Of a stretch of 64,000 bases of DNA, positions 37,936 through 47,309 are shown piece by piece (positions within the stretch are counted from its first letter, which is position 1; every line of letters begins with the position of its first letter). The stretch covers positions 28,136,409-28,200,408 of the forward strand of contig NC_060065.1 in the NCBI RefSeq assembly GCF_020283565.1, in the 5' to 3' direction. A program made the translations under genes and the position numbers. Below the pieces are notes generated by a model, which ran no database searches, was not told where the DNA came from, and worked only from the letters and a program-made list of their open reading frames with translations. The DNA is from Trifolium pratense (taxonomy: Eukaryota; Streptophyta; Magnoliopsida; Fabales; Fabaceae).

Positions 37936-38769
37936 TTTCTGATGTTTTCCTTATATTTGTTTCTGATGTACTTTTGTTGTTTTTCTTTTGTTGTTCCTTT
38001 ATGGGCAAGGCCCTGGATTTCTAGATGGTCTGTAATAACTGCACACTGATGTTTGTCTATGCTCTGGTACACTACTATTTCCTATGCATGATGTTTGTCA
38101 AAATTATGGCTAAAAAGGGGGAGTAGTGTGTGTGTGTGTGACAGTGTGTGTGACAAGTGTGAAGACAGATGTTCTCACATCTGGAGACTGTTGACTGTTT
38201 TTGCATGAATTGTTCGTATGCTCGTATGCTCGTATTGAGGGGGAGTGTGAGTAATATGCATGTACTGAGGGGGAGTAGTAAATATTCTTTCTCTATCTGG
38301 TGTGTGTATGCATGAATTCAGGGGGAGTGTGAGTGATATTATCTCTTGATCGCGCCTGAATATGTTTGATGACAAATGTTGTGCCAAGTGTTATGGCACC
38401 TGACTATTGAGTCCACTATCTATTATGACTGAGAATTTATTTTTCTCAGATGTTTATGGGAATTTATTTTTCCTATTGTTCTTATGTTGATGAAATGCGC
38501 CTTAAACTATTAGGAGTTTATTTCTCCTACTACTTAGCATCTACTATGGGAGTTTATTTCTCCCTTGTGTTGTTCCATGAGGCTAGTTGTGTTTTATTCC
38601 GCTGTTGCATTGCCTCTGATGCTACTTGACTATCTTGGAAGTATTGTTTATTATGTGTTACTTTCTTTCCTAGTTGTGTGATCATGTTGACTCGAAGGAA
38701 AGGTAATACTGTATCTCTCTATATACTGGTCTAATATTGTTTTAGCCAAAATTTGCCAAAGGGGGAGAT
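37936..38769 (+). other. 3' untranslated region with five polypurine tracts
   Basis: GGGGGAG tracts occur at 38112-38123, 38236-38245, 38266-38275, about 38319-38327 and 38758-38769. Only the last abuts the 3' LTR and is the expected plus-strand primer. Multiple tracts of this kind are typical of Sireviruses. Confidence 0.85.
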
Positions 38770-39809
38770 TGTTGGGTTTTTGTATATTGGCTACATTTTG
38801 CAAAAACATATTTTAGCCAAGTGTTGAGACAAGTGTGCTGACCCCAAGTGTTGTGACAAATGTTGTGACACTTTGGAACAACACCTGACTCTGTTCTGCG
38901 CGCGCCAGCTGGATGTTATTATTTTCTACTCAATCTTTTGAAGATCTGTTTGAAGAATTATGTCAAGGTTTCTTACAGAGGAAGGCGCACGTGTTTAATG
39001 TGTTTCATGAGGCAGCTAAACCCTAGTTTTATTTTCCAAAAGAATTATATTTTTGGAAAATATATTTTTGCGGTTTCAAAAATATAACTATTGTTTTCAA
39101 AAATATATCACTGCTGCCGCAATTCTAGAAGCCCTAATTTTTCTTGAAGCCCAAGTCGTTCTACTACTATAAATACGAAGGCAAGCATATGGTTTCAAGC
39201 ATCTAAAATCGAGTCTTACAAAGCGTGTGTTTTTAGGGATTTTAGAGTGTTAATTGTGAGCCTATCTTGTGTCTCATTGATGCAAGCTTAGGACCTGAGT
39301 GTTATTGAGTTGTAAGTGTGAACTTCTCCTAAGCTTTGAAGTACGGAGATTGTTCTATTGTGTTGTGTGGTTTACTCGCAAGCTTTTAAGCAAGAGTGAA
39401 TCCTAGTTTGTAGGAGTGTGTCTCCAATCGTTGTAATCGTCTGAGTTGAATAGCAGCGCTGTCTGTGTTGCTAAGGTGGGAATTGGGACGGGGTCTCATA
39501 TCTAGGAGTTCCTAGGTAGAAGGGTCATTGGGTAGTGATTGAGTGAGAAGTTGTAAACGGGTGAGTTTAGCTTCGAAGTAATACTGCTGATAGTGGACTT
39601 CATTCCTGGATTGGTATCCCCCAGAGTAGGCTTTAGGCTGAACTGGGTTAACAACTCTCGTGTGTTATTTACTTTACTGTTTGTATTGTTTTATGTTATT
39701 TGCTCTGTTTATAGACAAGTGTTGGCGCACTAGTAACAACATCTGTCTACAACAGACAAGTGTTGCTACACCTTGAGCAACACCTGTCCACTGTGTGCCA
39801 GGAATTTCA
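38770..39809 (+). repeat. 3' LTR of the Copia element
   Basis: Same length as the 5' LTR, with the TATAAATA box at 39168-39175 and the terminal hairpin at 39755-39788. No sequence difference from the 5' LTR was noticed. Confidence 0.95.
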
Positions 39810-40687
39810 TCTTTTATTACTATGTGTAACAAAATTCCCATGATTGGTCCTTAGGGGATTCTGATTTCTATTTCTCTTGAACAATGTGATTATCATATGA
39901 TATGATCAATGAATTACGAAGTTAGTTTCTTCAATTATTCCTTGTGCTTAATGCTTTGCATGACTTGATCAATTATGTAATGATTTCAATTATTTGTTTT
40001 ACTATGACGATAGGAATGAATGATCGATCTAGGAATGATTGATCAATTAACTTTCACTTAAGACATTTCGGATCATTAATTGAGATTAAAAGATTAAAGT
40101 TTGCAAACCTCAATTGATCATAGATTACCTAAGACATTGGGAATCGATGATCAAGGGAGAGAATTATGTTACCAAGACATTGGGCATAATCAATTTTGAT
40201 TTAATCTAATCGTGAAACTAAATTGAGTAATTTGTAATCATACATGAAATTACCAAGAGAAGTAGTAATTAGATGAACCAAAAGGATCAATCGATTTTCT
40301 CCTATTGATTTTAATCTTAAGTTATTTCTAATTCTTGTGATCGAAATTTGAATCAACAAAATTACCACCATTTTTACATTTAAATTTATATGTTTAAATA
40401 TGAATTCAATTCGTTTTTTAATTACAACAATGCCTGTGGAAAGAACGATTTTTATACTACTTGACGGCTATTTGTACACTTGCAAATTATTCATCAAGTT
40501 TTTGGCGCTGTTGCCGGGGATTGTTGATTGATTCAACAAGGCAATTGAACCATACTTAGTAATTTTTACTGTTTTAATTTTTGTTTCTTTTTATCATTTT
40601 CATGTTATTCTTGTATATTTAAAATTTTCTCTTCATGTCTTCTTTAATTTTCTTTGCTACTGAAAATTTTCTCTAAGTTTTGTAGCA

Positions 40688-41398
40688 ATGAAATGGATTG
40701 ATAACAGATTGGTTGATAACAAAGAAATAAATATCATTTATTATCAACTATGTTTACTATCTTATGAACAAGAGAGGTTGGATGCAAAGATTTCAAGAAG
40801 ATTGAAGGTGAGAAGTGATTCTTGTGGGTCGCATCATCACAATGACAATTGTGAGGAGTCTTGTTTAAAGGACGAAGAACATCAAGGGATTAAGATTGAT
40901 TTTAACTCTCAACTCGAAAAGATTTTGGATGAATTTTTTAGGTTAAATCAAGGTTCATTTGATGGATTTGAAGTTGATTGTCGTAATCTTGTTGAAAAGG
41001 CAAATGAGTGTGAGAAGTTGGCTGAGATGGAGATGAAACATCGTGCTATTGGAGAAGAAGAAAAATTGAAAACCAAGAAGAATGACATGAGAAGAGTGAA
41101 CCATGGTGATCTCTATGTGACATTTGAGTTTCAACTAATGTTGTTTAAAGAGATAAATCAATTGTCAAAGAAGCATCAATCTTCTCAAAGGTGGGAGAGT
41201 GTCCATTCCAAAAACTTAGTTATTGGAAGATGGGAAAATTTGCTTCTCTATGCTAAGTTCATGGAATTCTTAACAAACAAGAGAAAGAAGAAATTAGTTA
41301 TTGGAAGATGGGGCGAAATTTCTGTGCCTGGGGCGAAAATCTTCGTGCCTGTGGCGAAAATCTCATTTATTGGCCTCCGTTATAAAAGGAAATGGTAG
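40688..41398 (+). CDS. Second copy of the unknown ORF, fused to LTR3 sequence (236 residues)
   Basis: The first ~200 residues match the 24933-25574 product almost exactly (one visible change, H to N in RWENLLLY). After TNKRKKK the frame runs through a repeated LVIGRW and then into LTR sequence, giving a nonsense tail (GEISVPGAKIFVPVAK). The junction lies at about 41295-41312. The chimera is a recombination product; function is unlikely. Confidence 0.55.
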   Translation: MKWIDNRLVDNKEINIIYYQLCLLSYEQERLDAKISRRLKVRSDSCGSHHHNDNCEESCLKDEEHQGIKIDFNSQLEKILDEFFRLNQGSFDGFEVDCRNLVEKANECEKLAEMEMKHRAIGEEEKLKTKKNDMRRVNHGDLYVTFEFQLMLFKEINQLSKKHQSSQRWESVHSKNLVIGRWENLLLYAKFMEFLTNKRKKKLVIGRWGEISVPGAKIFVPVAKISFIGLRYKRKW

Positions 41399-42234
41399 AT
41401 CTGATACCAGGGATCGAAAAATAGCATCGGAAACATCAATTTTGAGAACTTTTGAAGATCAAGGAGCTTGGAGACAAGGATTTGAAGGTGGAAACACATC
41501 AAGTTCATCTTGTAATCATGCTTTCTTTAATTTCTTTGATTGTAATGTCTTTTATTACTATGTGTAACAAAATTCCCATGATTGGTCCTTAGGGGATTCT
41601 GATTTCTATTTCTCTTGAACAATGTGATTATCATATGATATGATCAATGAATTACGAAGTTAGTTTCTTCAATTATTCCTTGTGCTTAATGCTTTGCATG
41701 ACTTGATCAATTATGTAATGATTTCAATTATTTGTTTTACTATGACGATAGGAATGAATGATCGATCTAGGAATGATTGATCAATTAACTTTCACTTAAG
41801 ACATTTCGGATCGTTAATTGAGATTAAAAGATTAAAGTTTGTAAACCTCAATTGATCATAGATTACCTAAGACATTAGGAATCGATGATCAAGGGAGAGG
41901 ATTATGTTACCAAGACATTGGGCATAATCAATTTTGATTTAATCTAATCGTGAAACTAAATTGAGTAATTTGTAATCATACATGAAATTACCAAGAGAAG
42001 TAGTAATTAGATGAACCTAAAGGATCAATCGCTTTTCTCCTATTGATTTTAATCTTAAGTTATTTCTAATTCTTGTGATCGAAATTTGAATCAACAAATT
42101 TCCCCCCATTTTTACATTTAAATTTATATGTTTAAATATGAATTCAATTCGTTTTTGAATTACAACAATCCCTGTGGAAAGAACGATTTTTATACTACTT
42201 GACGGCTATTTGTATACTTGCAAATTATTCATCA
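41310..42234 (+). repeat. LTR3 of the tandem element, 5'-truncated
   Basis: Starts inside the 'ggggcgaaatttc' repeats, at the point equivalent to about 29366 in LTR2, and continues to the shared end TTATTCATCA. The stretch equivalent to the Copia target is uninterrupted here (about 41536-41566). Confidence 0.88.
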
Positions 42235-42285
42235 AGCGGTGTAACGTTACTCAAATGTTACACCGGTGTAATTTGATCCCTCCCC

Positions 42286-43052
42286 ATATATATATTAAAA
42301 AAAATTAGCATAAAATTTTAGAAAAATTTTGATTTCATGAATAAAAAATAATAAATCACAAAACAACATGCAAATACAAATTCCAGCCTAAATTGCAAAG
42401 ATAATTAGGGTTAACCTAATTGCAAATTATAACCCTTAGATATAAGAAAGATATTAGAAATTGTGATCAATTATGCCGTTCAAAATTTATTAAAAAACAT
42501 GGTTAACAATTTGAGTTCCTAAATTTAATCACAATTGAAGCACATGTTCTAGTGGTTTGAAGACTTTATTGCAAGCAAATGATGCGGGTTTGATTCCTTT
42601 CTATTTTCCTTCAATATTTTTTTTTTTATTTTATTTTCCTTTTCATTCTAATTGTGACTATAAATATGTGCTAAAGTGATACTAAATACATAATTCCAAT
42701 CTCAAAAAAAATAAAATCAAGTTAATTAAAATTCAAAATATTTTCTATTTGGGTATGAACAAATTAATTGACATACAAAATCTTTCCTATTTGGGTATGA
42801 ACAAATTAATTCCGCAAGATTTATTTTCAATTTTAAAATTTCGATAAGGTTAATACATGGATGACGTAATTTTAATCACAATTGATTTGCATGCCATAGT
42901 GGTTGAAAGACTTAATTTAGAGCAAGTGATCCCGGATTTGAATCTCATGTAAGACACATTTCTCTTTTTTTAGTAAATTAGATAGTGAATAAATTCCCTC
43001 CAAAACTGCATATGCAAATTAGGGTTAACCTAGTTGCATATTATAACCATTA
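42286..43052. other. Degenerate Helitron 5'-end sequences left of the array
   Basis: Two diverged copies of the Helitron 5' subterminal region, each with 'tttaatcacaattg', an A-box-like 'agtggtt' and a B-box-like element (42525-42600 and 42871-42950). Two diverged end motifs 'attagggttaacct(a)..ttgca..attataacc' end at about 42441 and 43048, the second ending directly at the CTAG of the first clear unit. No gene is present. Confidence 0.6.
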
Positions 43053-43329
43053 CTAGAACATCGACCCGTGCGATGCACGGGTCTGATTAGCTGTAAGATA
43101 TATAATGATTAAATAAGATATGATAATTACAATAATTTAAGGTATATGAAAAAAGTTGAGTAACATTAAACGATGGTTCAATATTAATTTTGGATAAATA
43201 TTCATACAAAGAAAATTATGTTATATTATGGAAGACTTCCTTATAGACCACATTCGAAGTCTTAGTCGTATCTTCATCGTCGTCATCAATGATCAATATT
43301 TTTAATCCTTTTATAGAAGTAACTCTTGA

Positions 43330-44843
43330 AATTGCAACATACAACTAACCATGTGAAAACACTGGCGGCGGAAGATATATATCCCAACATGCTTTAAAGA
43401 TTATCCCCGACTCTTATTAATAGTCATCGCAAAAGAAATCATTATAGGAAATTGTCTCCGTTGAAATTTAAAAGGAATTCTCACGTCAGATGGTGTCAAA
43501 GAAAATCTAGGTATGAAAACTTGATCACCAATATTACTTCCTGAAATAATTTTTCCTTCAAGAGCACGTTTTTCCAATCTCGTAATAATAATTCTTGTTC
43601 CATTGCATAATCCCAATTTTTGATTCAAATTCCTTAATAGCATAACTGGAACTCCAACTTTAAGTCTCAACATGTGATTTGGAAGTCCCGACGTAGAAAT
43701 CATGTTCAAAAATTCGGGAGTATGAACATCATCCATTGTTTGACCTTCTACATTTTGTGAGTGGAGTATCATAACTCAAATATGTTTTTTCATCACCGAG
43801 AATTAAATCCAACATATAATCATTTATTGTGTCGACTATTGAATTTTTAGGAGCTAGTATAACTCTATTTTGGAAATACGTTATATCGTTCATGTTTTGT
43901 AAAAGTTGGGGGTAGGTGCTTTCAACGATAGAAGCAAGAGGATCACCTGAATTTGGAGTCAATAAATCTGATGGAATGTCAAGTTCTAAATCATCGTCAT
44001 TGTCATCTCCATTTTCTCCATCACCAACACCCAAAACCCATTCAGAAAACAATCTTCTTTGTTCAACGTCTGCACTTGAAGCACCGCCGAGAAGCCTCGT
44101 GTTTTTATTCAATGTTAAAACTTCACAAAAATTCCAAAGAACCGAAGAATTAATAGTAGCATGAAAAACTTCTGGCCTTGTACCTTTGGGTATTACTGGT
44201 ATAGAATTTGTCTAAAATCTCCGCCAAAAACAACAATTTTTCCACCGAAGGGAATATGTTTATTTTTTTCATCAACAGACTTGAGAATATCTTTTAAAGT
44301 TCGACCAACAGCGTCGAAACAGTGTTTGTGCATCATTGGTGCTTCATCCCATATAATGAGCTTTGCTTTTTGTATTAATAGTGCCAAAGGACTTTTAGAA
44401 ACTATGGTACATGTTGAAAACTCGTCAACATTTAGAGGAATACAAAACCTTGAATGTGTTGTTCTACCGCCAGGTATAAGCAATGCAGCGATCCCACTTA
44501 AGACAACTGTTAAAACTATCTCACCTTTTGAGCATAATGCGACTGACATGGCGCTCCAAATAAATGTCTTCCCTGTACCACCATAACCATAAAGAAAAAA
44601 AACACCAGGTTTGTTTTCGTTAACTCTTGTCATGATTGTGTCATATATTTTACGTTGCTTTGAAGTCATAGCTGACATCAATCTAACATGTTCCTCAGCT
44701 AATGATTGTCTGTTATAATTCAATTCGTCATGTATTAAACTATTTAATGATGTGTCTGCTCTAAGCATTGGAGGATAATTTTTTAAACTCTTCCCACAAC
44801 TACGTAACATCATCTCAATATCTGTTAGTGCATATTGTATCAA
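43330..44843 (-). pseudogene. Helitron PIF1-like helicase, unit 1a
   Basis: Reads from about 44843 to 43330. Walker A GYGGTGKT, Walker B IIWDEAPM and FGGDFRQIL are in the first piece (44193-44843). A 2 bp insertion at about 44212 shifts the frame; the middle (43729-44112) and last (43401-43772) pieces are also out of register with each other. In the conserved INKSQGQS motif CAA has become TAA. Such 5'-3' helicases unwind DNA during rolling-circle transposition. This copy is dead. Confidence 0.88.
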
Positions 44844-45430
44844 TTGATCATCAATTAATATTAAATCTGCAATGTTAAAATCAAAATAATGAATGTGATT
44901 AGTGACATGACCATGGTTATGTTTGGTTGTATTGCAAAAAAAAAATTGATTTAGCAGAATTGAGTTTGATAGATTTGATTTTGGTTAAAAGTGAGTTAAA
45001 CAAAATTGATTTATGTTTGAATATATTAACGTAAAAATAAAGGGTCTTTATAAAAAATATCAATTCTTTTTCCATTTTTTTTTTGACAAAATTCTTTTTC
45101 CAATTTTAAAAAACTTCAATTTAATAAACTGCATAATAAACTCCAATTACATGAGACATTGAAATGTGAAAGATGTTTTTTTTTTTTAATAGATTTCAAT
45201 ATTGTTGAAGGTATTATAGTATGAGAATATATATATAACTTTCCAAATCACACGTGATAATAACTTTCCAAATCTCACATGATAATTATTCTCTAAATTT
45301 ATGATTCGGTAGAAAAAAAATCATTGATCAGGAAAGACATAAAAATATTTTGTGATGAATAATATAGTCAACAATAATTTTGATATGACATACTTTTAAA
45401 ATTGATGGTGCTTATCCATTATTGCACATA

Positions 45431-45530
45431 ATTTTAATCACAATTGGTATACTTGACATAGTGGTTGGAAATATTGTCTTGCACTGAAGGGTCGAGGGTT
45501 CGAATCCAAGTCAAGACAAAATTGTATTAT
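45431..45530 (+). repeat. tRNA-like A-box/B-box module in Helitron 5' region (one of six)
   Basis: The A-box-like TTGACATAGTGGTTGG (about 45453-45468) and B-box GGGTTCGAATCC (45496-45507) are spaced as in a tRNA-derived Pol III promoter, on the strand opposite to RepHel. Other copies: 46925-47010, 52047-52130, 57151-57166 continued at 60384-60450 (split by the LINE), and diverged ones at 42525-42600 and 42871-42950. Confidence 0.7.
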
Positions 45531-45625
45531 TTTTTAATAAAAATTGCAAGATAAAATGGAGGGAAAACAGGGAAAACAAATTAGGGTTTAGAGTTTGCTT
45601 GTGTATACAAGCTTATAATATAAAC

Positions 45626-47142
45626 TTGTGTTTTTATTCAATGTTAAAACTTCACAAAAATTCCAAAGAACCGAAGAATTAATAGTAGCATGAAAAACTT
45701 CTGGCCTTGTACCTTTGGGTATTACTGGTATAGAATTTGTCTAAAATCTCCGCCAAAAACAACAATTTTTCCACCGAAGGGAATATGTTTATTTTTTTCA
45801 TCAACAGACTTGAGAATATCTTTTAAAGTTCGACCAACAGCGTCGAAACAGTGTTTGTGCATCATTGGTGCTTCATCCCATATAATGAGCTTTGCTTTTT
45901 GTATTAATAGTGCCAAAGGACTTTTAGAAACTATGGTACATGTTGAAAACTCGTCAACATTTAGAGGAATACAAAACCTTGAATGTGTTGTTCTACCGCC
46001 AGGTATAAGCAATGCAGCGATCCCACTTAAGACAACTGTTAAAACTATCTCACCTTTTGAGCGTAATGCGACTGAGATGGCGCTCCAAATAAATGTCTTC
46101 CCTGTACCACCATAACCATAAAGAAAAAAAACACCAGGTTTGTTTTCGTTAACTCTTGCCATGATTGTGTCATATATTTTACGTTGCTTTGAAGTCATAG
46201 CTGACATCAATCTAACATGTTCCTCAGCTAATGATTGTCTGTTATAATTCAATTCGTCATGTATTAAACTATTTAATGATGTGTCTGCTCTAAGCATTGG
46301 AGGATAATTTTTTAAACTCTTCCCACAACTACGTAACATCATCTCAATATCTGTTAGTGCATATTGTATCAATTGATCATCAATTAATATTAAATCTGCA
46401 ATGTTAAAATCAAAATAATGAATGTGATTAGTGACATGACCATGGTTATGTTTGGTTGTATTGCAAAAAAAAAATTGATTTAGCAGAATTGAGTTTGATA
46501 GATTTGATTTTGGTTAAAAGTGAGTTAAACAAAATTGATTTATGTTTGAATATATTAACGTAAAAATAAAGGGTATTTATAAAAAATATCAATTCTTTTT
46601 CCATTTTTTTTTTGACAAAATTCTTTTTCCAATTTTAAAAAACTTCAATTTAATAAACTCCAATTACATGAGACATTGAAATGTGAAAGATGTTTTTTTT
46701 TTTAATAGATTTCAATATTGTTGAAGGTATTATAGTATGAGAATATATATATAACTTTCCAAATCTCACATGATAATTATTCTCTAAATTTATGATTCGG
46801 TAGAAAAAAAATCATTGATCAGGAAAGACATAAAAATATTTTGTGATGAATAATATAGTCAACAATAATTTTGATATGACATACTTTTAAAATTGATGGT
46901 GCTTATCCATTATTGCACATAATTTTAATCACAATTGGTATACTTGACATAGTGGTTGGAAATATTGTCTTGCACTGAAGGGTCGAGGGTTCGAATCCAA
47001 GTCAAGACAAAATTGTATTATTTTTTAATAAAAATTGCAAGATAAAATGGAGGGAAAACAGGGAAAACAAATTAGGGTTTAGAGTTTGCTTGTGTATACA
47101 AGCTTATAATATAAAATGTATACAAGCTTATAATATAAAAGA
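45626..47142 (-). mobile_element. Helitron unit 1b, lacking its 3' end
   Basis: A 1.5 kb tandem copy of the right part of unit 1a (offset 1529 bp), beginning inside the helicase gene. The last ~24 bp (tgtatacaagcttataatat) of the terminus are repeated once more at about 47117-47142. Confidence 0.85.
45722..46372 (-). pseudogene. Helitron helicase N-terminal part, unit 1b
   Basis: A near-identical copy of the 44193-44843 piece (Walker A, Walker B and FGGDFRQIL present), with the same 2 bp frameshift at its end. The rest of the gene is absent because the unit starts at the junction 45626. Confidence 0.88.
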
Positions 47143-47309
47143 TATACTAGAACATCGACCCGTGCGGTGCACGAGTCTAATTAGCTGTAAAATATATAAT
47201 GATTAAATAAGATATGATAATTCCAATAATGTAAGGTATATGAAAAAAGTTGAGTAACATTAAATGATAGTTCAACAATAATTTTGGATAAATATTCATA
47301 CAAAGAAAA

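Larger units (their letters stand above)
29608..39809 (+). mobile_element. Intact SIRE-type Copia retrotransposon, 10.2 kb
   Basis: LTRs 29608-30647 and 38770-39809 (1040 bp each) with TGTTGGG..AATTTCA ends, and perfect TSD TCTTT (29603-29607 and 39810-39814). By eye I found no difference between the LTRs. The initiator-Met-type primer site is at about 30650 and the polypurine tract AAAGGGGGAGAT at 38758-38769. Gag-pol is one open frame and an envelope-like ORF follows, the layout of Sireviruses. All parts needed for transposition appear open, so it looks young and possibly active. Confidence 0.95.
29057..40496 (+). repeat. LTR2 of the tandem element, split by the Copia insertion
   Basis: Pieces 29057-29607 and 39815-40496 total about 1233 bp and align with LTR1. 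The second piece ends TTATTCATCA and is followed by a second tRNA-Asp primer site, showing that this LTR precedes another internal region. Confidence 0.88.
23512..42234 (+). mobile_element. Three-LTR tandem LTR-retrotransposon (non-autonomous)
   Basis: Outer termini TGATGACATG and TTATTCATCA are flanked by AGCGG on both sides. Order: LTR1 23512-24741; internal region with small ORF 24742-29056 (containing a Tekay-like solo LTR); LTR2 29057-29607 plus 39815-40496 (split by the Copia element); second internal region 40497 to about 41309, truncated; LTR3 about 41310-42234, missing its 5' part. The primer site matches tRNA-Asp. No gag, protease, RT or integrase domain is recognisable, so mobilisation would need proteins from another element. 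Confidence 0.88.
23158..42285. mobile_element. ~400 bp foldback MITE split by an 18.7 kb LTR element
   Basis: The left part 23158-23511 starts GGGGAGGGATCAAATTACAC and folds back on itself. The missing last 46 bp (gtgtaac..gatccctcccc) sit at 42240-42285. The break carries the duplication AGCGG (23507-23511 and 42235-42239). Both outer flanks are TA-rich ((AT)n left, atatatata right). A truncated relative is at 62586-62697. Confidence 0.9.
43053..45625 (-). mobile_element. Helitron unit 1a
   Basis: The 3' end has a perfect hairpin ACCCGTGC..GCACGGGT (about 43063-43083) six bases from CTAG. It carries the helicase region but no Rep domain. Its 5' subterminal tRNA-like module is at 45431-45510. 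The right end (ataatataaa) is fused to internal helicase sequence of unit 1b. Confidence 0.8.

Noticed and set aside
23158..42285. A 19 kb DNA transposon with GGGGAGGGATC terminal inverted repeats
   Set aside because: The two ends belong to one ~400 bp MITE. The left part is already self-complementary and the break carries a 5 bp LTR-element duplication, so the 18.7 kb between is a later insertion.
44161..46115. Plus-strand 141-residue ORFs at 44161 and 45690
   Set aside because: They are antisense to the helicase Walker A/B region, which is clearly coded on the minus strand. Their repetition only reflects the tandem duplication.
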